A DNA stretch of 64,000 bases, from the NCBI RefSeq assembly GCF_000418555.1, contig NZ_ATKM01000014.1:51126-115125 (forward strand). Direction: 5' to 3'. The notes beneath the pieces are model-generated. The model saw only the letters and a program-made list of their open reading frames with translations, had not been told where the DNA came from and made no database searches. Positions 38,803-47,396 of this stretch are shown piece by piece; position 1 is the stretch's first letter; the number at the start of each line of letters is the position of its first letter. Position numbers and translations under genes: made by a program. The DNA is from Pseudomonas sp. P818. Its GTDB lineage: Bacteria > Pseudomonadota > Gammaproteobacteria > Pseudomonadales > Pseudomonadaceae.

Positions 38803-40091
38803 GGACGCAGCAGCGCGGCGGCCGCCTCCGGGTTGGACGGCAGGTAGAAATGGATATAGCTGGCAGTCAGTCGCCCCAGGCGATACACCGCCTCGGCCAC
38901 CGGCTTGCCGTTCGGGCAGCGCCCGCGCACCAGCGGCTCGAGCGGGCTGTCCAGGCGCGAGTGATGGTAGCTATGGCCACGCAGCTCGCCCTCCGGCAGC
39001 GTCACCTCCTGCAGGGCCAGGGCGGTCAGGCGCGGCTGCAATGCGGCGCTGCCTGTGAGCAGGCCGAGCATCCGGCCGCTGACGCCCTGCTTGTCGCGCA
39101 GCTCATCGAGCAGATAGAGCATGCCGCCACATTCGGCGAGCAGCGGCTTGCCGGCCTGATGATGGGCGCGGATGGCCGCGGCCATGGCCTGATTGCCTTC
39201 CAAATCGGCCAGGTAAAGCTCGGGGTAACCGCCAGGCAAATAGAGACTGTCTACCTCGGGCAGCGCGCTGTCGGCCAGCGGCGAGAAATAGCGCAGCTCG
39301 GCGCCCATTGCCTGCAGCAGATCGAGATTGGCCTGATAGAGGAAGGCGAACGCCGCATCGCGCGCCACGCCAATGCGCACATCCGTCAACAAGGGCGCAG
39401 GATCATTGATATGCGGCGCGGCAAAACTCACCGCCGGCGGCAGGTCGACATCGGCACTGGCCGCCAGCGCATCGGCGGCAGCGTCCAGACGCGCATCCAG
39501 ATCCGCCAGCTCGGCGGCCTGCACCAGGCCCAGATGGCGACTGGGCAACTCCACCGAGGCGCTGCGCGGCAAGGCGCCGAACCAGCGAATGCTCGGCGGC
39601 AGGGCATCGCGCAGGATCTCGCCATGACGGCTGCTGGCAACGCGATTGCCGAGCACGCCGGCAAAGGGCAGACCAGGCTGGAAGGTGGCCAGGCCATGGG
39701 CCAGGGCGCCGAAGGTCTGCGCCATGGCCGCACCGTCGATAACGCCCAGCACCGGCACGCCGAAGTGACGCGCCAGGTCCGCCGCCGAGGGTTTGCCGTC
39801 GAACAGGCCCATCACCCCTTCGATGAGGATCAGATCCGCCTCGCCCGCGGCCTGCCACAGCAGGCGACGGCTCTCCGCCTCGCCGACCATGGCCAGGTCG
39901 AGCTGGTACACCGGCGCGCCGCTGGCGCGGGTGTGGATCATCGGGTCGAGAAAATCAGGCCCGCACTTGAACACCCGCACGCGCCGCCCCTGGCGCGTAT
40001 GCAGACGAGCCAGCGCAGCGGTGACGGTGGTCTTGCCCTGGCCGGAGGCCGGGGCGGCGATCAGCAACGCCGGACAGTGACGGGTCGTCAT
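38799..40091 (-). CDS. cobB: cobyrinate a,c-diamide synthase
   Basis: The 430-residue glutamine-dependent enzyme amidates the a and c side chains of the corrin. The N-terminal P-loop is APASGQGKTTVTAAL (13-27), and ECGGMLYLL in the C-terminal half holds the glutaminase cysteine. A final histidine segment is LRGHSYHHSRLD. Its ATG shares one base with the cobO stop. In anaerobic nomenclature it is CbiA. Confidence 0.96.
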   Translation of the reverse strand: MTTRHCPALLIAAPASGQGKTTVTAALARLHTRQGRRVRVFKCGPDFLDPMIHTRASGAPVYQLDLAMVGEAESRRLLWQAAGEADLILIEGVMGLFDGKPSAADLARHFGVPVLGVIDGAAMAQTFGALAHGLATFQPGLPFAGVLGNRVASSRHGEILRDALPPSIRWFGALPRSASVELPSRHLGLVQAAELADLDARLDAAADALAASADVDLPPAVSFAAPHINDPAPLLTDVRIGVARDAAFAFLYQANLDLLQAMGAELRYFSPLADSALPEVDSLYLPGGYPELYLADLEGNQAMAAAIRAHHQAGKPLLAECGGMLYLLDELRDKQGVSGRMLGLLTGSAALQPRLTALALQEVTLPEGELRGHSYHHSRLDSPLEPLVRGRCPNGKPVAEAVYRLGRLTASYIHFYLPSNPEAAAALLRP

Positions 40092-40702
40092 CAGAATTCG
40101 ATGCCCTTCTGCGCCCTCACGCCAGACTTGAACGCATGCTTGATCAGGCTCATCTCGGTGACCGTATCGGCCGCCTCGATCATCCCCGGCAGGGCGCCGC
40201 GGCCAGTCACCACCACGTGCTGCAGCAGCGGCCGGGCCTCGATATCGGCCAGCACCGCATCCAGTTCGAGGTAACCGTGCTTGAGGGCGATATTCAACTC
40301 GTCCAGCACCACCAGGCCGACGGATTCGTCGCCGAGCAGACGCCGGGCCACGGCCCAGGCCTCCTGCGCCTTGGCGATGTCGCGCTGGCGATCCTGGGTC
40401 TCCCAGGTGAAGCCCTCGCCCATCACGTGGTAGCTGACCTCCTCGGGAAAACGGCGGAAGAAGGTTTCCTCACCGGTGCTGGCCGCGCCCTTGATGAATT
40501 GCACCACGCCAACCCTGATGCCATGCCCAAGGGCGCGCGCGACCATGCCGAAGGCGCTGCTGCTCTTGCCCTTGCCATTGCCGCTATGCACCAGCAGCAG
40601 GCCGTATTCGTCCTGGGCCTGGGCGATCTTCTCGTCGATCAGGGCTTTCTTGCGCTGCATGCGCGCCTTGTGGCGGGCGTCGCGTTCGGCGGATTCGCTC
40701 AT
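40091..40702 (-). CDS. cobO: cob(I)yrinic acid a,c-diamide adenosyltransferase
   Basis: The 203-residue enzyme adds the adenosyl ligand to cobalt. It has the P-loop GNGKGKSSSAFG and the segments GVVQFIKGAASTGEE, ETQDRQRDIAKAQEAW and VLDELNIALKHGYL, all typical of the CobA/CobO family. The start at 40702 has AGGAG seven bases upstream; an in-frame start 60 bases earlier is unsupported. It is the first gene of the cob operon and lies about 190 nt downstream of a cobalamin riboswitch aptamer. Confidence 0.96.
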   Translation of the reverse strand: MSESAERDARHKARMQRKKALIDEKIAQAQDEYGLLLVHSGNGKGKSSSAFGMVARALGHGIRVGVVQFIKGAASTGEETFFRRFPEEVSYHVMGEGFTWETQDRQRDIAKAQEAWAVARRLLGDESVGLVVLDELNIALKHGYLELDAVLADIEARPLLQHVVVTGRGALPGMIEAADTVTEMSLIKHAFKSGVRAQKGIEF

Positions 40703-40894
40703 GCTGTGCTCCTGCAAGTCAGGTGCCCGCGTTGCCTGCTTCTGGAACAGTGCGAACGACAATGAAGAATCGCGATGATCCGCGCGACCTCATCCAGGCG
40801 CCAATGGCTGGTCAGGCGAGCGGAAGGCAGGCAACACCGAGGCCCCGGTAGAACCGGAGCACTGGCCGGACAACGCCCTCCGCGATGCCGTGGA

Positions 40895-41245
40895 ACTGCG
40901 ACAGGCCGGTCTCCGGGCTCGTGAGCGAAGCCAAAGGCTCGACGCCGCGCCTTCCCGTGCAAATACACAGTGGCCTTGCAGACTGCGTGAAAACTACTGC
41001 GCTCGGCCATGCGGCGTTAAAAACAGTCTCAAAATGCTCATTTACAGCTCGTAAACTCCGCTTTCTCGCCTGTTTTTGCCTTGCCTGACCTTCGCTCGCT
41101 ACGTTTTCACACGGTCTGCTTATGCAGCGTTTGACTCACCTACCGTTGCGGGGGCAGCGCCGGCATTGGAACCGGCTTCCCTGTTTCACCCCGGCGCCGT
41201 CGATGGAAACGGCGCGGGGCACCTGAAGCAAGGCGCGCAGGGTAG
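40895..41245 (-). promoter_or_regulatory. cobalamin (B12) riboswitch, split by an inserted foldback element
   Basis: On the minus strand the 5' half (41245-41133) has GGTGCCCC, GGTGAAACAGGGAAGCCGG (41190-41172) and GCTGCCCCCGCAACGGTAGG (41158-41139). The 3' half (40980-40895) has GCCACTG, GGGAAGGC and GAGCCCGGAGACCGGCC. These are the conserved boxes of the cobalamin riboswitch, in the right order. Between them lies the 142 nt foldback element. Downstream, GTTGCCTGC near 40835 can pair with GCAGGCAAC near 40731, close to the cobO ribosome-binding site; this may be part of the expression platform. Adenosylcobalamin should repress the cob operon through it. The aptamer begins only about 35 bp after the upstream HNH gene. 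Confidence 0.88.
40978..41119 (-). repeat. 142 bp foldback element with terminal inverted repeats (MITE-like), copy 3
   Basis: The terminal repeats are at 40978-40994 and 41103-41119. Both begin GCAGAC and end TGAAAAC going inward, and they match in 15 of 17 bases. The interior (AAAAACAGGC, GTTTACGAGCTGTAAAT, CTGTTTTTAAC) aligns with the copy at 27205-27344. The element is inserted between the two conserved halves of the cobalamin riboswitch, so the transcript carries it as one long hairpin arm. Confidence 0.82.
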
Positions 41246-41279
41246 AGGCTGGCAGCCCTGCCCGTCAACGCCGATACCG

Positions 41280-41600
41280 CTAATGCCGAGGCGTGAAACC
41301 CGGCGGCTTGCTGGCCAGCCACTCGACGAAGGTGCGCAAGCGCTCATCCGCCAACAGCGCGTCCCGGCTGTTGTAGTTCAGCGCCAGCTCCTTTTCACTG
41401 AATAGCCGGTGAATCTGGTTGTGGCAGGCCCGACAGACCCAGAGCGTGGCGGTAATACGTTCATGACGGGCAAAGCGCTTCTGCACATAAGCCTTGTCGT
41501 GCAGCGCCTTGGGAATCAGATGGTGACGGGTCAGCGCTACAGGCCGCGCGCAAAGCTCGCAGACCTCAGGCTGAGGCGGCAGACGGATGGGCTCGGCCAT
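41280..41600 (-). CDS. HNH endonuclease-type protein
   Basis: The 106-residue protein has CELCARPVALTRHHLIPK (residues about 14-31) and VCRACHNQIHRLFSEKEL, a zinc-binding HNH pattern with two CxxC pairs and the HH...N...H residues. Proteins of this kind can nick or cut DNA, though many small ones have no known substrate. It starts 6 bases after the NlpC/P60 gene stop, so the two are probably co-transcribed. It ends about 35 bp before the cobalamin riboswitch. Confidence 0.85.
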   Translation of the reverse strand: MAEPIRLPPQPEVCELCARPVALTRHHLIPKALHDKAYVQKRFARHERITATLWVCRACHNQIHRLFSEKELALNYNSRDALLADERLRTFVEWLASKPPGFTPRH

Positions 41601-41606
41601 GGCGGG

Positions 41607-42131
41607 TCAGGGGTTGCGGGCAAGCTCTGGCGTGATCACCCGTTTGGCATCGAGGTAGACACCCTGCCAGTAACCGCCGGCAAGACTGTCCAGGCGCACC
41701 GTGCCACCTGTGGAAGGGGCATGAACGAAGCGCCCTTCGCCGACGTAGATGCCTGCATGGCTTACGGCGCGCCCGCCATTGGTGGCAAAGAACACCAGAT
41801 CACCGCTTTGCAGAGCATCACGACGCACATTTGGCACGCGCATGGTGCTGAGCTCACGGGTGGAACGCGGCAGACTGATACCGGCGGCGTCCCGGTACAC
41901 GTAACCGATCAGACCGCTGCAGTCGAAACCGCCATCGGGAGTGTTGCCGCCATAGCGATATGGCGTACCGACCAGCCCCAGGGCACGAAACAGCACGTCT
42001 TCAGCGCCACCTTGATAAGAGGACGAGGAAACGGGAGGGCTATAGATGGGTTGCGGAGCGGGAGCGCGACTGCTACAGGCGCTCAGCAGCAGTGCGAGAG
42101 AAATGAGGACGACGCGGGTCGTGACGGGCAT
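41607..42131 (-). CDS. NlpC/P60 family lipoprotein (peptidoglycan hydrolase)
   Basis: The 174-residue protein has a lipobox ending at C19 (LLLSACS). The NlpC/P60 catalytic set is C71 in GGFDCSGLIGYVY, H125 in VSHAGIYVG, and H137 in FVHAPS. Such enzymes cut cross-links in peptidoglycan stem peptides, as MepS/Spr does. A second, longer paralogue lies immediately upstream on the same strand. The two share GTPYRYGG-like, LPRSTREL and AKRV segments, so they look like a tandem duplication. Confidence 0.92.
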   Translation of the reverse strand: MPVTTRVVLISLALLLSACSSRAPAPQPIYSPPVSSSSYQGGAEDVLFRALGLVGTPYRYGGNTPDGGFDCSGLIGYVYRDAAGISLPRSTRELSTMRVPNVRRDALQSGDLVFFATNGGRAVSHAGIYVGEGRFVHAPSTGGTVRLDSLAGGYWQGVYLDAKRVITPELARNP

Positions 42132-42214
42132 AAGCGAGGCAATCCAAAGCCTGAATGCGCTCTACTCTGCCGTTTGCAGGCAAACGGCGCAACCCTGGGT
42201 TACGCCGTGACACA

Positions 42215-42835
42215 TCAATTGTGGCGTTTGGCTGCCACCTGCTCTTCCACCGGAGCCAGCGCAAGAACGCGCTTGGCCTGCAGGTAACTGCGGTTCCAGT
42301 AGCTGTCATCGAGGCTGTCGATGCGCACGCCACCGCTGCGGCTGCTGCTGGAATGGATGAACTGGTCATCGCCCAGGTAGATGCCGGCGTGGCTGACGCG
42401 ACCACGACCGCGGTCGTTGAACAGGATCAGGTCGCCCGGCTCCAGATCGGCACGCGCCACCTTGGGCGCGTCGAGGTTGATCAGCTCGCGAGTGGAGCGC
42501 GGCAGTTCCAGACCGACTTCCTCACGGAACAGATAACCGACGAAACCGCTGCAATCGAAACCGGACTGCACCGAGGTACCGCCGTAGCGATAGCGCGTAC
42601 CGATCAGCGAACGCCCGAGATCGAGCAGGCTGTCGGCCAGCTGCGGCATTTCATAGGGCTTGTCGTCGATCAGTGCGTTGATTTCATCATCAGCAGGCTC
42701 GGCCTGATGAGAGAGCGGACGAGCAACCGGCTCGACCTTGGCTTCGCTGATCTGCGGCTGCGGCGAATGGCCGGCGCAGGCAGCGAGAAAGACTGTGAGT
42801 GCAAGAGGCACGAGGGGTGCGAAGCGTTTTAGCAT
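42215..42835 (-). CDS. NlpC/P60 family lipoprotein (peptidoglycan hydrolase), paralogue
   Basis: The 206-residue protein has a lipobox at C20 (TVFLAACAG), a roughly 50-residue linker and an NlpC/P60 domain with C95 (SGFDCSGFVGYLF), H149 (VSHAGIYLG) and H161. It resembles the protein encoded next, which lacks most of the linker. I start at the ATG at 42835; a GTG two codons upstream is also possible. It acts on peptidoglycan from the outer membrane inner leaflet. The 143 bp upstream region is AT-richer and probably holds the promoter. Confidence 0.92.
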   Translation of the reverse strand: MLKRFAPLVPLALTVFLAACAGHSPQPQISEAKVEPVARPLSHQAEPADDEINALIDDKPYEMPQLADSLLDLGRSLIGTRYRYGGTSVQSGFDCSGFVGYLFREEVGLELPRSTRELINLDAPKVARADLEPGDLILFNDRGRGRVSHAGIYLGDDQFIHSSSSRSGGVRIDSLDDSYWNRSYLQAKRVLALAPVEEQVAAKRHN

Positions 42836-42984
42836 GGGCACGACCGTGTCGGTTGAATTTACAAGTTGGCGACTATGCCCGCTATGAAGCTCATTTGCAA
42901 ATTCTATCGCCAGAAATGTGACCCAGTAGTTTCACCGCACCATCTAAAGCGCCCGACCGTCAGCACGGCCGGGCGATCCAGGCC

Positions 42985-44199
42985 CTAGCCGAGAATCTCG
43001 CTCAAGGGTATGAAACGCAGCATATCCCCTTCGGCCAGCGTGCTGCCCTCCAGCACTTCAGCCAGACCTTCGGCCCACGCTGCACTTCGCAGCACGCCAG
43101 AACTCTGGTTGGCGTAAGGCACTACGCGGCCGTTCTCCAGACGCGCCCGCAGGTACTCACGACGCTTGCCCGGTTTGTCCCAGGCAAAACCCGCCGGCAC
43201 CGCGAACCCCAGCGGCGCCACCCGCTGTACGCCCAGACGACGCAACATATAAGGACGCGCCAGCAGGCCAAAGGTAACCAGCGTCGAAGCCGGGTTGCCC
43301 GGCAGGCCTATCACCGCAACGCCCTGGTAGTGGCCGAAGGTCAGCGGCTTGCCCGGTTTGATCGCCAGTTTCCACAGCGCCAACTCGCCCGCCTCACGCA
43401 GCGCCAGGCCGAGATAGTCAGCCTCGCCTACCGAAACACCGCCTGTGGAAAGAATCAGATCGACTGCGCCCAACGCGCCAAGCGCCTCACGGGTGCGCTG
43501 CAGATTGTCAGGTAATATGCCGGCATCCACCACCGCGCACCCCAGACGCTGCAGCCAGGCGATCAGCAGTCGCCGGTTGCTGTTGTAGATCTGCCCGGGA
43601 CCGAGCATCTGCCCCGGCTCCACCAGCTCGTCGCCGGTGGACAGCACGGCAACGCGCAGGCGCCGACGCACCGAAAGCTGCGCCGCCCCCAGAGACGCCG
43701 CCAGCCCCAGTTCGATAGGCCCCAGACGCGTACCAGCAGGCAGTACGCACTCCCCTGCGCGGGTCTCCTGACCTTGGCCACGAACGTTCTGCCCTACTTT
43801 AAGCGGCTCGCGAAAATGCACGCCCCCCGCTTCATCGACCCCGACGTTCTCCTGCATCTCCACTGTGTCGGCACCTTCAGGCAGCGGCGCACCGGTGAAT
43901 ATGCGCGCGCAGGTTCCTGACTGCAGGGGCTCAGGCGCAGTGCCGGCCTGAATACGTTGACTGACCGGCAACGGCTGGCCGCTCCAGTCAGCCAGCCGCA
44001 GAGCATAGCCGTCCATGGCGCTGTTGGCCCAGGGCGGCAGATCCAGCCCTGCGATCAGCGGCTCAGCCAGTACGCGGCCATCGGCCTCAGCCAGCGCAAC
44101 CTGCTCGGTCTGCTCGATGGGGGCAGCGTCGGCCAGTGCCAGCAGACGCTGCAGCGCTGCCTCCATGGGCAGCAGGCCGGGATGATCGCAAAAGGTCAT
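42985..44199 (-). CDS. moeA: molybdopterin molybdenumtransferase
   Basis: The 404-residue enzyme inserts molybdenum into adenylylated molybdopterin. MoeA features are [14 protein letters not shown] near residue 55, [19 protein letters not shown], the [11 protein letters not shown] loop and [17 protein letters not shown], then [13 protein letters not shown]. Its ATG overlaps the moaB stop by four bases, so the two are coupled. mobA diverges from moaB, so three cofactor genes cluster here. Confidence 0.95.
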   Translation of the reverse strand: MTFCDHPGLLPMEAALQRLLALADAAPIEQTEQVALAEADGRVLAEPLIAGLDLPPWANSAMDGYALRLADWSGQPLPVSQRIQAGTAPEPLQSGTCARIFTGAPLPEGADTVEMQENVGVDEAGGVHFREPLKVGQNVRGQGQETRAGECVLPAGTRLGPIELGLAASLGAAQLSVRRRLRVAVLSTGDELVEPGQMLGPGQIYNSNRRLLIAWLQRLGCAVVDAGILPDNLQRTREALGALGAVDLILSTGGVSVGEADYLGLALREAGELALWKLAIKPGKPLTFGHYQGVAVIGLPGNPASTLVTFGLLARPYMLRRLGVQRVAPLGFAVPAGFAWDKPGKRREYLRARLENGRVVPYANQSSGVLRSAAWAEGLAEVLEGSTLAEGDMLRFIPLSEILG

Positions 44200-44735
44200 C
44201 CGCGCGACTCGCAGGCGGCGGCCTGCTTCAAGTGCGGCACGAAATTGCAGGGACGATGCCGAGCATCCAGCTGTTCAGCGAGAATCCCGTCCCAGGCAGT
44301 GCGGCAGGCGTTGGTCGAACCGGGCAGGCAGCACACCAGCGTGCCATTGGCCAGGCCGGCCAGCGCGCGCGACTGGACGGTCGAAGTGCCGATATCGGCC
44401 ACGGAGATCTGCCGGAACAGCTCGCCAAAACCGTCGACCTGCTTGTCCAGCAGGCAGGCGACTGCCTCCGGCGTGCTGTCGCGCCCGGTGAAACCGGTAC
44501 CACCGGTAATCACCACGACCTGCACCTGATCCTCGGCAATCCAGGTCGCGACCTGGGCGCGAATCTTGTACAGATCATCCTTGAGCAACACGCGGGCAGC
44601 CAATTGGTGGCCTGCCCCGGTCAGACGATCGACCAGCAGTTGCCCCGAGGTATCGGTCTCCAGCGTGCGCGTGTCGCTGACGGTCAGCACGGCAATGTTC
44701 AGCGGCACGAAAACCGCATCGGCCTTGTGGTTCAT
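44196..44735 (-). CDS. moaB: molybdenum cofactor biosynthesis protein B
   Basis: The 179-residue protein is a MogA/MoaB-fold adenylyltransferase-like enzyme. It has [19 protein letters not shown] near the start, [19 protein letters not shown] in the middle (the GGTG motif binds molybdopterin) and [17 protein letters not shown] start at 44735; an ATG three codons upstream is also possible, and neither has a strong ribosome-binding site. It is divergent from mobA, with 68 bp between that must hold both promoters. Confidence 0.93.
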   Translation of the reverse strand: MNHKADAVFVPLNIAVLTVSDTRTLETDTSGQLLVDRLTGAGHQLAARVLLKDDLYKIRAQVATWIAEDQVQVVVITGGTGFTGRDSTPEAVACLLDKQVDGFGELFRQISVADIGTSTVQSRALAGLANGTLVCCLPGSTNACRTAWDGILAEQLDARHRPCNFVPHLKQAAACESRG

Positions 44736-44803
44736 GGCAGGCATCCAATTGGGAGAGAATGGGCGCTGTTATATCACACAGCCTGACACCGGAGACTGCC
44801 CGC

Positions 44804-45394
44804 ATGCCCGCATCCAACTCCCTCCCCGCCTGCTCCGTGCTGCTACTTTCCGGCGGCCGCGGCCAACGCATGGGCGGAAGAGACAAGGGGCTGGTGCAAT
44901 GGCGCGGCCGGCCGCTGATCGCCTGGCTGCACGATCTGACCAGGCCATTGAGCGATGACCTGATCATCTCCTGCAATCGCAATAACGAACACTACGCGCC
45001 CTACGCCGACCAACTGGTCGCCGATGCGGATCACGATTTTCAAGGACCCTTGGCCGGCATTCGCGCCGGCATGGCCGCGGCACGCCACGAGCAGATGCTT
45101 GTGCTGCCCTGCGATGCACCACTGGTGGACCGCGCCCTGATCGAATCACTCCTCGCCCACGCCGGCAGCCAACCGGTGGTGATTCGCCAGGGCAGCTATT
45201 GGCAGCCGCTGTTCTGCCTGCTGCCGACACGCCTCAAGGATGACCTGGAGCACATCTGGCAATCCGGCGAACGCAGCCCGCAACGCTGGTTCGGCAGACT
45301 GTCGCCGATTGCCGTCGATTGCCCCCCGGAAGACGGGCGCCTGGCCAACCTCAACACCCCCGAAACGCTGGCGCAAAGTGCGCCTGAAAGCTGA
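44804..45394 (+). CDS. mobA: molybdenum cofactor guanylyltransferase
   Basis: The 196-residue enzyme attaches GMP to the molybdenum cofactor for DMSO-reductase-type enzymes. The nucleotide loop is [15 protein letters not shown] (residues 15-29), followed by [30 protein letters not shown] and [10 protein letters not shown] with the metal-binding aspartate. The start at 44804 has GGAG upstream; an earlier in-frame start is in the divergent promoter region. Confidence 0.94.
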   Translation: MPASNSLPACSVLLLSGGRGQRMGGRDKGLVQWRGRPLIAWLHDLTRPLSDDLIISCNRNNEHYAPYADQLVADADHDFQGPLAGIRAGMAAARHEQMLVLPCDAPLVDRALIESLLAHAGSQPVVIRQGSYWQPLFCLLPTRLKDDLEHIWQSGERSPQRWFGRLSPIAVDCPPEDGRLANLNTPETLAQSAPES

Positions 45395-45480
45395 AGCGAA
45401 CCGCCCGCTGCGGAACTCGCATGACAGTTTTACGTCTGAGCGAGGGTATGGCACCCCATTTGTACGCAAGGAGACAAACC

Positions 45481-45702
45481 ATGACCAAACGGATCATCCC
45501 CGCCCTGTTGATGACTATCGGCTTCGCTGTACTGGCCGGCTGCTCCACGCCGTCAGTGATCACGCTGAATGATGGGCGTGAGATCCAGACCGTGGACAAG
45601 CCCAAGTTCGATGAAGAATCCGGCTTCTATGAATTCGAGCAACTCGACGGCAAGCGCGCCACCATCAACAAGGATCAGGTGCAGACCGTCAAGGAACTCT
45701 AA
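45481..45702 (+). CDS. YgdI/YgdR family lipoprotein
   Basis: The 73-residue protein has a lipobox ending LAGC (C21 region) and the small domain PSVITLNDGREIQTVDKPK of the YgdI/YgdR (DUF903) family. These are small outer-membrane-associated lipoproteins of unknown role. An AAGGAG site precedes the ATG at 45481. It follows mobA by about 85 bp on the same strand and comes before a tRNA gene. Confidence 0.9.
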   Translation: MTKRIIPALLMTIGFAVLAGCSTPSVITLNDGREIQTVDKPKFDEESGFYEFEQLDGKRATINKDQVQTVKEL

Positions 45703-45834
45703 GGCGAGAGCATCGAGGCTACTACCGAAGGAAACCGGGGCTTGCAACGGCCGCGCATTAGGGCGAATGGCCTGCAGATTTTTTCAGGCTAACCCCTTGT
45801 GCGGTAAAAGTTTTTCGGTAGAATACGCCTCATT

Positions 45835-45911
45835 CGGAGTGTAGCGCAGCTTGGTAGCGCGTCTCGTTCGGGACGAGAAGGTCGCAGGTTCGAATCCTGT
45901 CTCTCCGACCA
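45835..45911 (+). tRNA. tRNA-Pro(CGG)
   Basis: The 77 nt sequence from CGGAGTG to CCGACCA folds as a cloverleaf with an encoded CCA. The anticodon loop is TTCGGGA between TCTCG and CGAGA, so the anticodon is CGG. The T-arm contains GGTTCGAATCC. The acceptor stem has an apparent U6-U67 mismatch; the other six pairs are normal. A terminator follows at once. Confidence 0.95.
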
Positions 45912-45915
45912 AATC

Positions 45916-45945
45916 AAAAACCCGCCCTAACCGGCGGGTTTTTTA
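45916..45945. terminator. rho-independent terminator after tRNA-Pro, bidirectional
   Basis: The stem AAAAACCCGCC/GGCGGGTTTTT with a CTAACC-like loop follows the tRNA. It has A- and T-runs on both sides, so it can also end the convergent glutaredoxin transcript. Confidence 0.93.
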
Positions 45946-45973
45946 TTGCCTGCAGTTTCTCGATGCCGGCTGT

Positions 45974-46213
45974 TCAGCTCAAAAAAGCCACCACCTGATC
46001 GGCATCGAATGGCCAGTTCAGTTCACTGCCGGTATCGCAACGGCGCAGCACGGGAATGCGCAAACCGTACTGATCGACCATTCCCTCGTGCTCGGCAATG
46101 TCGATCAACTCGACCAGCAGGCCATTCTCGACAAACGGCATCAGCAGCGCTTCGGCCACCTCACAGAGATGGCACCCCAGGGTTCCGAAAAGTTGGCATT
46201 CAGGCGTCATCAT
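45974..46213 (-). CDS. glutaredoxin family protein
   Basis: The 79-residue protein opens QLFGTLGCHLCEVAEALL, with a CxxC pair C14-C17 at the thioredoxin-fold active site. It ends with the YGLRIPVLRR segment (cis-proline). It matches the small DUF836/YruB-like glutaredoxins that reduce disulfides or bind clusters in the cytoplasm. Two ATGs in tandem open the frame; the first has GAGG upstream. It converges with the tRNA. Confidence 0.9.
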   Translation of the reverse strand: MMTPECQLFGTLGCHLCEVAEALLMPFVENGLLVELIDIAEHEGMVDQYGLRIPVLRRCDTGSELNWPFDADQVVAFLS

Positions 46214-46259
46214 ATGCGCACCTCACTATCGAAGGTGCGCAGTGTAGCACCGGGCTGGA

Positions 46260-47396
46260 TCAGCTCGCGTCGCTGCCCTTGCCTGCCTGACCGGCGAGCA
46301 GCGACTGCAAGCCGTCTAGCAGGCTGCGATTGAGGCTGTCGGCCTTTTCCAGACGCGACAGGTCGAAGCGCTCATCGAGCGAGAAGCCACCCTTGAGCAG
46401 GTCCTTGAGCAGGCCACCGGCGTCCCTGGTCAGGTCACCGGCAGTGCGCAGCGCGTCGAGCAGCCCCTGGGCATATTCCTGCAGCTCGCCATTGACGGCA
46501 CTGGCGCCCTGCCCGGCCACCGCACCGTAGGCGTCGGTAGCCTGGCGAACGCTGGTCTGGGTCAGGCGCAGGGACATCGAGGCCAACTGCTCACCATCCA
46601 TCTCCAGCGCCATGGCACGATCGAAGGCGCCAGCCAGGTCACCTGCATAGAACTTGTCGGAGAGATCCTGAACCTGGCTGAAGAGCTTCTCCAGCGCCTT
46701 GACCTCGTCTTCGTCCAGCTCACCCTCGACATCCACTTGCCAGCCGCCGATCCGCAGGCTGCCGGACTGACTGCTACCGGCTACGGTGGTGGATTTGCCG
46801 TCGCTGGACGCTGCGAAGCTGCTCTGCGACCAGCTGGCCGAAGCCTGCGCCACGGAAATACGCAGGCGGTCGCCATCACGGGTGGTCACGGACAGATCGA
46901 ACGTCTCGGCCAATGCGCTGAAGCGCTCGCTATAGCCAGCTACCGCAACCTTGCCGGACGTGCTCGGGGCACTGCCGAAGCGCTTGTCGAGATCGCCAAG
47001 ACCGTCCTGGATGCGCTTGTAGGTGTCGTCGATGTCGCCGGCCACCTGGCCCTTGAGCACGCCCATGCCATCGAGAATCCTGCGCGCCTCGGCGAAGCCC
47101 TTTTCCACGCCGTCGCGCGCCTGGGTCAGCAGCTTGTCCAGCTTGGCCGGATCGGCACCGGCAGCCGCCTCACTCTGCAGACGCTGCTCGATGAAACCGA
47201 GAATCCGCCCGGCTACCTTTTCCGGGGTGTAATCGTCACGCGAAGCGGAGAGCGAACCCGGCGGCACTCCCAGCTTCTCGGCAAGCCGGTTGGCCAGGGT
47301 AGCCTGCGGGTCGGCGGCACTGTTGCGCGCCGCCATGGACTGGCCGGCCTGTGCGGCGCGGGACGCGGCGGAATTGAGAGAGCTCAGAGGATTCAT
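46260..47396 (-). CDS. DUF5610 domain-containing protein
   Basis: The 378-residue protein has no signal peptide. It begins with an alanine/serine-rich segment (MNPLSSLNSAASRAAQAGQ) and then the DUF5610 region (LPS-like DDYTPEKVAGRILGFIEQRL near residue 55), with long amphipathic helices throughout and glycine-serine rich parts (SSDGKSTTVAGSSQSGSLRIGG). It somewhat resembles flagellar or secreted filament-associated proteins in composition, but no function is established. It is transcribed away from the OprD porin. Confidence 0.8.
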   Translation of the reverse strand: MNPLSSLNSAASRAAQAGQSMAARNSAADPQATLANRLAEKLGVPPGSLSASRDDYTPEKVAGRILGFIEQRLQSEAAAGADPAKLDKLLTQARDGVEKGFAEARRILDGMGVLKGQVAGDIDDTYKRIQDGLGDLDKRFGSAPSTSGKVAVAGYSERFSALAETFDLSVTTRDGDRLRISVAQASASWSQSSFAASSDGKSTTVAGSSQSGSLRIGGWQVDVEGELDEDEVKALEKLFSQVQDLSDKFYAGDLAGAFDRAMALEMDGEQLASMSLRLTQTSVRQATDAYGAVAGQGASAVNGELQEYAQGLLDALRTAGDLTRDAGGLLKDLLKGGFSLDERFDLSRLEKADSLNRSLLDGLQSLLAGQAGKGSDAS

